Source of the DNA: Nocardioides baculatus | GTDB taxonomy: Bacteria; Actinomycetota; Actinomycetes; Propionibacteriales; Nocardioidaceae | Assembly: GCF_016735675.1 (NCBI RefSeq) | Contig: NZ_JAERSG010000001.1 | Location: forward strand, 124,001-188,000 | Reading direction: 5' to 3' | Length of the DNA: 64,000 nucleotides | Shown here: positions 27,663-35,599 of the stretch, in pieces | Numbering within the stretch: the first letter of the stretch is position 1 | Layout of the letters: every line of letters begins with the position of its first letter | Position numbers and translations under genes: made by a program | Notes under the pieces: model-generated | Database searches by the model: none | What the model saw: the letters and a program-made list of their open reading frames with translations, nothing else | Told to the model about the DNA's origin: nothing

Positions 27663-28862
27663 CTAGCTGAAGACCCCGTCGCGCTCGCGAAGCAGGTCGA
27701 AGAGGGTGTGCTGGATGGTCTCGCGGACCTGGTCGGTGACGTTGAAGACCAGCATCGGGTCCTCGGCCTCGGCGGGGTCGTAGGAGTCGGTGCGGATCGG
27801 CTCGCCGAACTCGAGGATCCACTTCGACGGCAGCGGGACCATCCCGAGCGGGCCGAGCCACGGGAAGAACGGCGTGATCGGGATGTAGGGCACGCCGAGC
27901 AGTCGCGCGAGCGACGGGACGTTGCCGACGAGGGGGTAGATCTCCTCGGCGCCGACGACGGAGAGCGGGATGATGGGAACGCCGGTGCGCAGCGCCGCGG
28001 AGACGAACCCGCCGCGACCGAACCGCTGCAGCTTGTAGCGCTCGCTGAACGGCTTGCCGATCCCCTTGAAGCCCTCCGGCCACACGCCGACGAGGTCACC
28101 ACCGGACAGCATCCGCTCGGCGTCCTCGACGCACGCGAGGGTCGCCCCGCCCTTGCGGGCCAGCGAGCTCACGACCGGCATCTTGAAGACGAGGTCGGCG
28201 CCGAGCGGGCGCAGGAAGCGGTGGGCGTGGTCGTGCACGGCCAGCATCGTCATCAGCCCGTCGAGCGGGACGGTGCCGGAGTGGTTGGAGACGACGAGCG
28301 CACCGCCGTCGGCCGGGATGTTCTCCAGGCCACGCACCTCGAGGCGGAACCACTTCTCGGCGATCGGGCGCAGCGCCGCCATGAAGAAGCGCTCGGTCAG
28401 CTCGCGGTCGAAGCCGTAGTCGTCGACCTCGTAGTCGCCCTCCAGCCGGCGTCGCACGAAGGCCATCAGCTCGGCAGCGCGGCGCTCCCAGTCGTCGCCG
28501 AAGACCTCGTGGGCCGCGCCGGTGAGGGCCGCGAGCCAGTCGCCGACCGGGATGCCGGTGGGCGGTGTCCCAGCAACCTTCTCCTCGCCCGAACCGGTTG
28601 CTGAGCCACCGCTCGTCGTACGCCGCGGCTCGGGCGGTGCGTCAGCAACCTTCTCCTCGCCCGAATCGGTTGCTGAGCCACCGCTGGTCGTACGCCCGGG
28701 GCGCGGGGGCTTCGGCCCTGCAGAGCCCTTCGCGGTCGGGGCGAGCTTGCGGGCGGCCGACGACGGGCGGGCGCTGCCGGATCCGCGACCCGGGCGACCG
28801 CCGGTGCCGATGGGGATGACGACGGCGTCCTGCCCCTGCGACCTGCGTGCTTCCTCAGCCAC
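27663..28862 (-). CDS. 1-acylglycerol-3-phosphate acyltransferase-like (PlsC family)
   Basis: A 399-residue protein. An N-terminal low-complexity region (1-100) is followed by a PlsC/LPLAT acyltransferase domain with the catalytic box VVSNHSGTVPLDG near residue 190 and the GVWPEGFKG motif near 258. It should transfer acyl chains to lysophospholipid or related acceptors at the membrane. The N-terminal region contains an in-frame duplicated 24-residue segment created by a tandem palindromic DNA repeat (28571-28698). The GTG start overlaps the upstream SDR gene by 8 bases. Confidence 0.85.
   Translation of the reverse strand: MAEEARRSQGQDAVVIPIGTGGRPGRGSGSARPSSAARKLAPTAKGSAGPKPPRPGRTTSGGSATDSGEEKVADAPPEPRRTTSGGSATGSGEEKVAGTPPTGIPVGDWLAALTGAAHEVFGDDWERRAAELMAFVRRRLEGDYEVDDYGFDRELTERFFMAALRPIAEKWFRLEVRGLENIPADGGALVVSNHSGTVPLDGLMTMLAVHDHAHRFLRPLGADLVFKMPVVSSLARKGGATLACVEDAERMLSGGDLVGVWPEGFKGIGKPFSERYKLQRFGRGGFVSAALRTGVPIIPLSVVGAEEIYPLVGNVPSLARLLGVPYIPITPFFPWLGPLGMVPLPSKWILEFGEPIRTDSYDPAEAEDPMLVFNVTDQVRETIQHTLFDLLRERDGVFS
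28571..28698. repeat. two tandem 72-bp hairpin-bearing repeats inside a coding region
   Basis: The first 56 bases of units beginning at 28571 and 28643 are identical except for two positions. Each unit starts CAGCAACC and carries the reverse complement GGTTGCTG 17 bases later, so each can form a hairpin. The 72-base period is 24 codons, keeping the acyltransferase reading frame and duplicating a flexible peptide. Confidence 0.85.
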
Positions 28863-29841
28863 GTCCGGCCCCTTCCGCGACCCGCTCGGTCACGGGCGCC
28901 ACCGAGCGGCAGAAGTCGGCGAAGGCCTCAGCGGTCGTGAAGGACGGCTCGAAGCCCAGCACACTGCGCATCCGGGTGGTGTCCACACCCCGACCGTAGG
29001 TCAGGAACCCCAGCTGCTCGGGCGAGAAGTCCGACAGGCGGGCCTGGCGCATCGTGGCGCCGAGGCGACCGACGGCGAACCGGGGCATCGCGATCGACGG
29101 CGTGCCGAGTCGGCGTACGGCCTGGGCCAGGGTCAACAGCCCGTCGCCCGCGACGTTGAAGGTGCCGGGGGCCGATCGCGTCGCCGCGTGGGTGAGGACC
29201 CGCATCAGGTCGTCCTCGTGGAGGAACTGCAGGCGCGGGTCGAAGCCCAGCACCCGCGGGATGACCGGGAGCCGGAAGTAGTTGGTGAGCGGGCTCGAGA
29301 CGTGGGGGCCGATCACGTTGGCGGCGCGGATCATCGTCACGTCGACGTCGGGCCGGCGGCGGGCGAACCCGCGGACGTAGCCCTCGATCTCGTAGACGTC
29401 CTTGGCATATCCCGAGGACGGCAGCCGCTTGGGACCCATGTCCTCGGTGAACATCGCCGGGTCACGCGGGCTCGAGCCGTAGACCGTGGTCGTCGACTTC
29501 ACGACGAGGCGGTCGACCGTCGTCGACTTCTGGCACGCAGCGAGCAGCTGCATGGAGCCGATGACGTTCAGCTCCTTCATCGTCCCCCGTCCCCCGGCCG
29601 AGCCGGGGGTGGCGATCACGCTCATGTGGACGACGGTGTCGACGTCCTCCTTGGCGAGGACCTTCGCGATGACGGGGTTGCGGATGTCGGCGCGCACGAA
29701 CGACACGTCGCCGATGTCACCCCGCGGAGGGATGACATCGACCCCGATGACACGCTCGATGGACGGGTCGCCGGCCGCGGCGCGCGCGAAGCGTCGGCCG
29801 ATGTCGCGGGAGATCCCGGTGACCAGCACGACCCGTCCCAT
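28855..29841 (-). CDS. NAD-dependent epimerase/dehydratase (SDR family)
   Basis: A 328-residue extended SDR protein. The dinucleotide-binding start is VVLVTGISRDIGRRF, with isoleucine and aspartate in place of some usual glycine-motif residues. A catalytic Tyr-Lys pair lies in SSGYAKDVYE. It is probably a nucleotide-sugar or lipid-head modifying enzyme; the substrate is unknown. It is co-transcribed with the acyltransferase gene, which its 3' end overlaps by 8 bases. A similar pair follows bldN in Streptomyces as I recall. Confidence 0.8.
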   Translation of the reverse strand: MGRVVLVTGISRDIGRRFARAAAGDPSIERVIGVDVIPPRGDIGDVSFVRADIRNPVIAKVLAKEDVDTVVHMSVIATPGSAGGRGTMKELNVIGSMQLLAACQKSTTVDRLVVKSTTTVYGSSPRDPAMFTEDMGPKRLPSSGYAKDVYEIEGYVRGFARRRPDVDVTMIRAANVIGPHVSSPLTNYFRLPVIPRVLGFDPRLQFLHEDDLMRVLTHAATRSAPGTFNVAGDGLLTLAQAVRRLGTPSIAMPRFAVGRLGATMRQARLSDFSPEQLGFLTYGRGVDTTRMRSVLGFEPSFTTAEAFADFCRSVAPVTERVAEGAGRG

Positions 29842-29852
29842 GGTCGAGGGTG

Positions 29853-29954
29853 TTACTTGCCGAGCTTGCGGCGCTGGACGCGCGTCTTCTTGAGGAGCTT
29901 GCGGTGCTTCTTCTTGGCCATGCGCTTGCGCCGCTTCTTGATGACAGAACCCAC
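29853..29954 (-). CDS. bS22-type / AURKAIP1-COX24 domain mini ribosomal protein
   Basis: A 33-residue, extremely basic protein: a GTG start at 29954, then [20 protein letters not shown] and [12 protein letters not shown], and a TAA stop. This is the conserved actinobacterial AURKAIP1/COX24-like peptide known as 30S ribosomal protein bS22 in mycobacteria. A GGAAGG ribosome site lies 10 bases upstream. It sits 11 bases before the SDR start and may be co-transcribed with it. Confidence 0.9.
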   Translation of the reverse strand: MGSVIKKRRKRMAKKKHRKLLKKTRVQRRKLGK

Positions 29955-30062
29955 GTGGATCAGACCTTCCTTTTCCGCCGACGCTCGTCGGCCGGACCCC
30001 GACACCCTACTTGGCAGTGAGGCGCGGGGTGGAATCGGTCAGATCACGTGGACCCGCACGGA

Positions 30063-30269
30063 TCAGCCGGCGTTGTAGAAGCTCTTGCGCAGGTACTCGT
30101 TGACGTCGTCCTCGGTCACCCGGAACGAGCGGCCGACGCGGACCGCGGGCAGCTCGCCGCCGTGGACCAGGCGGTAGACGGTCATCTTCGAGACGCGCAT
30201 CTTCGCGGCGACCTCGGCGATGGTGAGGAACCGGGCCTCGGACATGTCTCCAGCGGTGTTCTCAGCCAT
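30063..30269 (-). CDS. MerR/excisionase-type helix-turn-helix protein (BldC-like)
   Basis: A 68-residue DNA-binding protein made almost entirely of one MerR-like winged helix: FLTIAEVAAKMRVSKMTVYR, followed by GGELPAVRVGRSFRVTEDDV. This excisionase-family fold is shared with BldC of Streptomyces, which binds DNA cooperatively. A small protein of this kind occurs next to the bS22 gene near bldN in Streptomyces. It is probably a transcriptional regulator; its targets are unknown. Confidence 0.8.
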   Translation of the reverse strand: MAENTAGDMSEARFLTIAEVAAKMRVSKMTVYRLVHGGELPAVRVGRSFRVTEDDVNEYLRKSFYNAG

Positions 30270-30448
30270 GGGTGTGCACCGATCCTTCTTCGCGGGACGG
30301 CGCCGGCTTCCCCACCGGCGTCACAGGCGTGCCGCTCCGACTGAGATTAGGGTGCGCGTGACGCGTGGGGAAGAGGAATGCCAAAGAAACTTGTGTGACT
30401 GGCGGCGTGTCGGTTTGAATCTTTACCTTCGAACGGTCCGGTTCGCGC

Positions 30449-31630
30449 TCAGGGCAGCGGGTCGAGGCCGTGGAGCGGGAACACCTCGGTGCGGGTCGCG
30501 TTGATCGCCCGGTCCAGCCAGGAGTCGGGGTCGTAGCCCGCCGACCAGTCGCGGAACGCCGGCGTGCGCCCGTCGGTCATCCGGTGCGGGGCCGATGCGC
30601 CCAGCACCTCCTCGACGTACGCCCGCCACTCCGGCGGCGTCGGCGTCGCGGGCTCGACGGGGTGGCCCGACGCGATCGCGAGGAGGTGCGCCCACGCCCG
30701 CGGGACCACGTCGATGACCGAGTAGCCGCCACCGCCGGTGACGACCCACCTGCCGCCGGCGACCTCGTGGGCGAGCTCGTGGAGGGCGAGGTAGGCCGCC
30801 CGCTGGCCGTCGACGCTGAGCATCATGTGGGCGAGCGGGTCGTCCATGTGGGAGTCGCAGCCGTGCTGCGTGACGAGCACGTCGGGGGCGAACTCGCGGA
30901 GCAGCGGGGGCACGACGGCGTGGAACGCGCGCAGCCAGCCCGCGTCGGAGGTGCCGGGCGGGAGCGCGACGTTGACCGCCGTCCCCTCGGCGTCCGGTCC
31001 GCCGGTGTCGGCCGGGAACCCGGTGCCGGGGAAGAGCATCTGGCCGGTCTCGTGCAGGGAGATCGTCAGCACCCGGGGGTCGTCCCAGAAGATCGCCTCG
31101 ACGCCGTCGCCGTGGTGCACGTCGATGTCGACGTAGGCCACCCGCTCGGCGCCGTCCGCGAGGAGCTGCTTGATGCCCACCGCGACGTCGTTGTAGATGC
31201 AGAAGCCGCTGGCCCGGTCGGGCATGGCGTGGTGCAGTCCGCCGGCGATGTTGACCGAGTGCAGCGACTCGCCGCTCCACACCTGCCGTACGGCCTCGAG
31301 GGTCGCGCCCACCACGTGCGCGCTCGCGACGTGCATGTCCTTGAAGACCGGGTCGTCGTCGGTGCCGAGTCCGTGCTCGGGCGACTCGTGGCCGGGCTCG
31401 GTGCCGCACCTGGTCACCGCGTCGATGAGTGCCCGGTCGTGGACGGTGGCGATCTGGTCGTCGGTGGCCATCGGGGCGTCGACCAGCTTGAGGCCCTCGA
31501 GCACGCCCAGCTCCTCGGCGAGCCTCATCGTCAGGTCGACGCGGACCGGGGACATCGGGTGGGTCGGCCCGAAGTTGTAGTCGGTGAGCGTCGGGTCGAA
31601 CACGACAGACGTCGGACCAGCGCACTCCAT
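30449..31630 (-). CDS. acuC: acetoin utilization protein AcuC (histone deacetylase family)
   Basis: A 393-residue zinc deacetylase-fold protein. It carries YVDIDVHHGDGVEAIFW near residue 170, the LHHAMPDRASGFCIYND segment and GCDSHMDDPLA. AcuC in Bacillus deacetylates and activates acetyl-CoA synthetase, so a role in acetate/acyl-CoA metabolism is inferred. The ATG at 31630 faces the divergent TetR-regulated gene at 31738. Confidence 0.88.
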   Translation of the reverse strand: MECAGPTSVVFDPTLTDYNFGPTHPMSPVRVDLTMRLAEELGVLEGLKLVDAPMATDDQIATVHDRALIDAVTRCGTEPGHESPEHGLGTDDDPVFKDMHVASAHVVGATLEAVRQVWSGESLHSVNIAGGLHHAMPDRASGFCIYNDVAVGIKQLLADGAERVAYVDIDVHHGDGVEAIFWDDPRVLTISLHETGQMLFPGTGFPADTGGPDAEGTAVNVALPPGTSDAGWLRAFHAVVPPLLREFAPDVLVTQHGCDSHMDDPLAHMMLSVDGQRAAYLALHELAHEVAGGRWVVTGGGGYSVIDVVPRAWAHLLAIASGHPVEPATPTPPEWRAYVEEVLGASAPHRMTDGRTPAFRDWSAGYDPDSWLDRAINATRTEVFPLHGLDPLP

Positions 31631-31678
31631 GTGGCGGACGTTACCCCCGCCGGTGCGGGTGTCCGCTCCGCGGACTAC

Positions 31679-31724
31679 TTGAACATGTTCAGTTTTTGTG
31701 CGACGCTCTTTTGAACACGTTCAA
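31679..31724. promoter_or_regulatory. two TetR-type operators, TTGAAC-N2-GTTCAA
   Basis: TTGAACATGTTCAG at 31679-31692 and TTGAACACGTTCAA at 31711-31724 are centred 32 bases apart, about three helical turns. The second site ends 13 bases before the ATG at 31738, overlapping the ribosome site region. The TetR gene two genes downstream is the likely ligand, giving an autoregulated operon. Confidence 0.7.
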
Positions 31725-31737
31725 GAAGGAGATCGGC

Positions 31738-32220
31738 ATGACCACCTACAGGCCGCAGCCCCTCTGGCTGCTCATGGGGCCGCTGCTCGGCTCCGCCGCG
31801 GGCGCCCTCGTCGGACTGGTCCTGGTGGTGGGGACCTTCGGTGTCGGCACGGTCTCCGACGGCACCGGGGAGATGCTGCTCGCCCTGCCCGTGCTCGTGG
31901 TCGTCGGTGTGCTCGTCGGCGGATTCCTCGGCGCGATCGCCGGCTTCTTCGCCGGCCTGCCCTTCGTCTTCCTCGTCGGCCGACACCTTCCGCGTGACGT
32001 GGCCCGGCGTCGCGCCTTCACCCTGGGATTCGCGGTGTCACCGCTCGCCCTGCTCACGACGTTCGGCGTCATCAACGGTGACGCGTCGTGGTTCGTGAGC
32101 GGGTGGCCGTCCGTCGTCGACTCGGGCGTCGGCATCGTGCTGCTCGCCTCGTCGGTCATGGGTGGGCTGATGGCGGCCAAGGCCGCAGGCATGGATGACC
32201 TGCCGGAGCCGGTCTCCTAG
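31738..32220 (+). CDS. four-helix membrane protein in a TetR-regulated operon
   Basis: A 160-residue protein with four predicted membrane segments (about 8-32, 45-80, 95-118 and 125-150) and no recognised family. The ATG at 31738 follows an AAGGAG ribosome site. Two TTGAACnnGTTCAA operators sit directly upstream, and a TetR gene starts 9 bases after its stop. Such pairs are usually small-molecule-responsive envelope proteins; its role is unknown. Confidence 0.75.
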   Translation: MTTYRPQPLWLLMGPLLGSAAGALVGLVLVVGTFGVGTVSDGTGEMLLALPVLVVVGVLVGGFLGAIAGFFAGLPFVFLVGRHLPRDVARRRAFTLGFAVSPLALLTTFGVINGDASWFVSGWPSVVDSGVGIVLLASSVMGGLMAAKAAGMDDLPEPVS

Positions 32221-32229
32221 GGTGGCGTC

Positions 32230-32895
32230 GTGGCCGACAAGCTGACAGCGAAGGCCGAGCAGACGCGGGCCGGCATCGTCGACGCGGCGCTGCGGCTCTT
32301 CCGCTCGGAGGGCTACGACGCCGCCACCATGCGGGCGATCGCGGACGAGGCAGGCGTCTCGCTCGGCAGCACCTACTACTACTTCTCCGGCAAGGAGGAG
32401 CTGATCCAGGCGTTCTACGACCAGCTGCAGGTCGACCACGGCGCCGCCGCCGAGACTGCCTTCGACCGGGCCGCCTTCGCCGACCGGTTGCGCGGGGTGA
32501 TGGAGTCGTTCGTCGACGTGGCCGAGCCCTTCCACGACTTCGGCGGGCAGTTCTTCCGCAACGCCGCCGACCCGCGCTCGCCGCTCTCCCCCTTCTCGGC
32601 GGAGTCGGCGCCGGCGCGCGAGGCCAGCACGGCGCTCTTCCGCCGGGCGGTCGAGGGGTCCGACCTCAAGGTCGCCCCGGCGCTGAGCCAGGAGCTGCCC
32701 GAGCTGCTGTGGCTGCTGCACATGGGGGTCGTGCTCTTCTGGGTCCACGACGACAGCGAGGGGCAGCGGCGTACGCGCACCCTCATCGCGGGACTCGTCC
32801 CGCTCGTCGACCGATCCGTGCGGCTCACCCGGCTGCCCCTGGTGCGGGGCCTGGTCGACGACGGCATCGGCCTCGTGCGCTCACTGCGCGGCTGA
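32230..32895 (+). CDS. TetR/AcrR family transcriptional regulator
   Basis: A 221-residue repressor. The N-terminal HTH reads AALRLFRSEGYDAATMRAIA followed by VSLGSTYYYFSGKEEL. The C-terminal helical ligand domain is unspecific. GTG at 32230 lies 9 bases after the membrane protein gene, so both form an operon that the protein probably represses through the operators at 31679-31724. The 3' end overlaps the convergent gene by 15 bases. Confidence 0.88.
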   Translation: MADKLTAKAEQTRAGIVDAALRLFRSEGYDAATMRAIADEAGVSLGSTYYYFSGKEELIQAFYDQLQVDHGAAAETAFDRAAFADRLRGVMESFVDVAEPFHDFGGQFFRNAADPRSPLSPFSAESAPAREASTALFRRAVEGSDLKVAPALSQELPELLWLLHMGVVLFWVHDDSEGQRRTRTLIAGLVPLVDRSVRLTRLPLVRGLVDDGIGLVRSLRG

Positions 32896-33600
32896 GGCCT
32901 CGACCAGGTCGAGGTCCCGGACGCAGAACCGGTGGTGCTCGTGCTCCTCGGTGAGCACCGTGCGCAGGCACTGCGCGACCGAGCGCCCGCGGGCGTAGGG
33001 CGGCCACCGGTCGTCGTCGGGGATCGGTGCGGGCGCCGCGAGCCGGTCGGCGGTGACGGACTCCAGCCACTGCTCGAGCTCGGCCGCCTGCTCGTCGCGG
33101 ACCGCCACCACCTCGCCGAGGGTCGGGTCGGCCGTCGGGTCGAGGCCCTGCGCCTCGCGGTCGGGGACGTCCTCGATGCCCAGGCCCATCGGGGTGAACG
33201 GCTCGCTCGACCCGAGGCAGCACCGCCGGAACCACGAGTCGTGGACGAACACCAGGTGGCGCAGGGTCTGCACGGTCGACCACTCGTCGTCGACCGTCGC
33301 GTGCTCGACTCCCGGGGTCTGGCGCACCCGCGCCACGGTCGCCGCCCAGTCCGCCCGGAGCTGCCGCGCTCCGCGACGCAGGTCGTCGGGGTCGTCGGAC
33401 CGGATGAGCAGCCGGACGGGGTGGCGCTGGTCCAGCACCTCCTCGACGTACGCCGTCACCTCGACGCCGTTGACGACGAGGTTGGTCACCAGGCCGTCGA
33501 TCACGGCGTCCTGCATGACCACGCCGACCAGGCGGGCCTCGCTCAGGTCGCACTCGCGGAACTCCGCGCCCGACAGGTCCTCGTCCGAGAAGCGCCTCAT
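32881..33600 (-). CDS. DinB-family protein with N-terminal pentapeptide-like region
   Basis: A 239-residue protein. Residues 1-50 contain a few pentapeptide-repeat-like steps (LSGAEFRECDLSEARLVGVV). The rest is a DinB four-helix bundle with histidines in TVQTLRHLVFVHDSWF and LTEEHEHHRFCV. The combination is found in actinobacterial DinB proteins; a metal- and thiol-dependent transferase role is only inferred from the family. Confidence 0.75.
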   Translation of the reverse strand: MRRFSDEDLSGAEFRECDLSEARLVGVVMQDAVIDGLVTNLVVNGVEVTAYVEEVLDQRHPVRLLIRSDDPDDLRRGARQLRADWAATVARVRQTPGVEHATVDDEWSTVQTLRHLVFVHDSWFRRCCLGSSEPFTPMGLGIEDVPDREAQGLDPTADPTLGEVVAVRDEQAAELEQWLESVTADRLAAPAPIPDDDRWPPYARGRSVAQCLRTVLTEEHEHHRFCVRDLDLVEASAAQ

Positions 33601-33640
33601 GCCGGGCACGCTACGCCCGACGACCGACAGACCAGATCGG

Positions 33641-34441
33641 TCAGGACCCTTCGGCCAGCTCGCGGGAGCGGTTGCGTGCGGCCTCCATCGCGGCGAGGAA
33701 GGCGGCGCGGACGCGGTGCACCTCGAGCTCGCGGAGCGCCGACGCGGTGGTGCCGCTCGGCGAGGTGACCTGCTCACGCAGGACGACGGGGTGGGTGCCG
33801 GTCTCGCGCAGCATCGTGGCCGAGCCGACGAGGGTCTGCACGACGAGCTCGGTGGCCGTGGTGCGCGGGAGGCCGAGGTGCACGCCCGCCTCGATCATCG
33901 ACTCGACGACGAAGAAGATGTAGGCCGGGCCCGAGCCGGAGATCGCGGTGACCGCGTCCATCTGCTTCTCCGGGATGCGCAGCACCTTGCCGGTGGACGC
34001 CATCAGCGCCTCGACCTCGGCGAGGTGGGCCTCGTCGCAGTGGGAGCCGGGCGAGATCGCCGCCATCCCCTCGTCGACGAGCGCAGGCGTGTTGGGCATG
34101 ACACGCACGACGGCGACGCCCTCCGGCACGCGCGACTCGATGTAGGACGTGGTGATGCCCGCGGCGAGCGAGACGACGAGCTGACCGGCCCGCAGCTCGG
34201 GGGCGATCTCCTCCAGCACGTCGCCCATGTCCTGCGGCTTGACGACCAGCGCGACGGTGTCGGCCTTGCGGGCCGCCTCGCGGTTGGAGACGACGGCCAC
34301 CCCGTAGCGCTCCTCGAGCTCGCGGGCGCGCTCGGCGCGCTTCTCGCCGACCATCAGCTGGTCGACGCGGCGCCCGGCGCGTACGAGCCCGGACAGCAGG
34401 GTCTCCCCCATGACTCCCGCGCCGATGATCGCTGTGCTCAT
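33641..34441 (-). CDS. proC: pyrroline-5-carboxylate reductase (ProC)
   Basis: A 266-residue NAD(P)H-dependent reductase for the last step of proline synthesis. Signatures are the Rossmann start AIIGAGVMGETLLSGL, VVRVMPNTPALV, and the C-terminal block EQVTSPSGTTASALREL that closes the active site. ATG at 34441. It lies downstream of proline dehydrogenase, so the biosynthetic and catabolic enzymes that interconvert proline and P5C are neighbours. Confidence 0.95.
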   Translation of the reverse strand: MSTAIIGAGVMGETLLSGLVRAGRRVDQLMVGEKRAERARELEERYGVAVVSNREAARKADTVALVVKPQDMGDVLEEIAPELRAGQLVVSLAAGITTSYIESRVPEGVAVVRVMPNTPALVDEGMAAISPGSHCDEAHLAEVEALMASTGKVLRIPEKQMDAVTAISGSGPAYIFFVVESMIEAGVHLGLPRTTATELVVQTLVGSATMLRETGTHPVVLREQVTSPSGTTASALRELEVHRVRAAFLAAMEAARNRSRELAEGS

Positions 34442-34449
34442 GCAGGTCA

Positions 34450-34563
34450 ATCTACGACGTCACGGAGATGTCGACGCGCACGTCTCGGCCTCGTGCCTCG
34501 CCCGAGGTGCTTGCTCCATCTGGCCCACGACGCGCCCACTCCTTCGTCGCGGACGCTGTGGTC
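34450..34563 (-). ncRNA. candidate structured 3'-UTR element, copy B
   Basis: Directly after the proline dehydrogenase stop, in sense orientation, lies GGCCAGATGGAGCAAGC, then a 7-pair stem (6 paired) with loop GAGGCACGA, then GACGTGCGCGTCGACATC. It aligns gap-free over 59 nt with the element after disA (47833-47891), with two compensatory stem changes. It fills the proline dehydrogenase-proC gap. No protein is credible here. Confidence 0.5.
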
Positions 34564-35499
34564 TCACTTCTTGCTGACCAGCGAGCGAAGGAAGAACGCG
34601 AGGTTCTGGGGCTTCTCGGCCAGGCGGCGCATCAGGTAGCCGTACCACTCGGTGCCGTAGGGGATGTAGACGCGCATCGTCTCGCCGGCGGCGGCCAGGC
34701 GCTTCTGCTCCTCGGGGCGGATGCCGTAGAGCATCTGGAACTCGTAGGTCCCCGCGCGGCGACCGAAGCGACTCGCGAGCGACGAGGCGATCTGCACCAT
34801 CCGCGGGTCGTGGGTCGCGATCATCGGGTAGCCCTGGCCGGCCAGCAGCACCTTGAGGCAGCGGACGTAGGACTTGTCGATCTCGACCTTCTCCTGGAAG
34901 GCGACCTCCTCGGGCTCCATGTAGGCGCCCTTGCAGAGGCGGACGCGTGAGCCCTCGTAGGCGAGGGCGCGGCAGTCGGCCTCGGTGCGGTGCAGCATCG
35001 CCTGGAGCACGGCGCCGGTCTCGGGGAAGTCCTTGCGCAGCTCGCGCAGGATCGACAGCGTCGAGTCGGTGGTGGTGTGGTCCTCCATGTCGAGGGTGAC
35101 CGTGGTGCCAGCGTTGCGCGCGGCGCGGCAGATGTCACGGGCGTTCTCGAGGGCGACCTTGTGGCCGTTGTCGGGCAGGAACTGGCCGATCGCACTGAGC
35201 TTGACCGAGACCTCCGCCTGCGGTGCCAGGCCCTTGGCGGAGAGGTCGGCGAGGACCTCCTTGTAGGCCGCGACCGTGGCGTCGGCCTGGGCGGCGTCGG
35301 TGGTGTCCTCGCCGAGGTAGTCGAGCGTCACCCGCAGGCCGTCGTCGACCAGCTCCTGCGTCGCGCGTACGGCGTCGGCGGTGTGCTCGCCGGGGACGTA
35401 GCTGGTGACGATCCCGCTGGAGACGGGCATCGTCGAGACGAGCTTCTTGACGCCCTGGCTGCGGGCGAGGAGGAGGATCGGCTGGCGGAGCAACGACAT
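34564..35499 (-). CDS. proline dehydrogenase
   Basis: A 311-residue monofunctional FAD-dependent proline dehydrogenase (PutB type), which oxidises proline to P5C and passes electrons to the quinone pool. Family blocks are visible: LDMEDHTTTDSTL, RLCKGAYMEP, IATHDPRMV, YEFQMLYGIR and WYGYLMRRLAE. The partner P5C dehydrogenase is not in this window. A structured element follows its stop codon. Confidence 0.93.
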   Translation of the reverse strand: MSLLRQPILLLARSQGVKKLVSTMPVSSGIVTSYVPGEHTADAVRATQELVDDGLRVTLDYLGEDTTDAAQADATVAAYKEVLADLSAKGLAPQAEVSVKLSAIGQFLPDNGHKVALENARDICRAARNAGTTVTLDMEDHTTTDSTLSILRELRKDFPETGAVLQAMLHRTEADCRALAYEGSRVRLCKGAYMEPEEVAFQEKVEIDKSYVRCLKVLLAGQGYPMIATHDPRMVQIASSLASRFGRRAGTYEFQMLYGIRPEEQKRLAAAGETMRVYIPYGTEWYGYLMRRLAEKPQNLAFFLRSLVSKK

Positions 35500-35534
35500 G
35501 GCCAGAAGGCTACGCCCGCCTCCTTCCCCGACAC

Positions 35535-35591
35535 ACCTGAGGACGCCACGGACGTGGATCGGGCTCGAGCACGTCCACCACGTCCTCAGGT
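35535..35591. repeat. long interrupted hairpin between ABC permease and proline dehydrogenase
   Basis: Outer arms ACCTGAGGACG and CGTCCTCAGGT (11 bp, perfect) enclose inner arms GGACGTG and CACGTCC (7 bp, perfect), with 4-base internal bulges and a 13-base loop. It follows the permease stop and precedes proline dehydrogenase. It is probably a transcript-end hairpin or a REP-like element; it has no U-tract. Confidence 0.7.
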
Positions 35592-35599
35592 ATCGCTGG

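Noticed and set aside
31679..31724. LexA (SOS) boxes
   Set aside because: The arms GAAC and GTTC are separated by 2 bases, not the 4 of actinobacterial SOS boxes, and a TetR gene follows.
34460..34648. 62-codon reading frame crossing the proline dehydrogenase end
   Set aside because: It overlaps proline dehydrogenase out of frame and its similarity to a frame after disA is explained by the shared structured element, not a protein.
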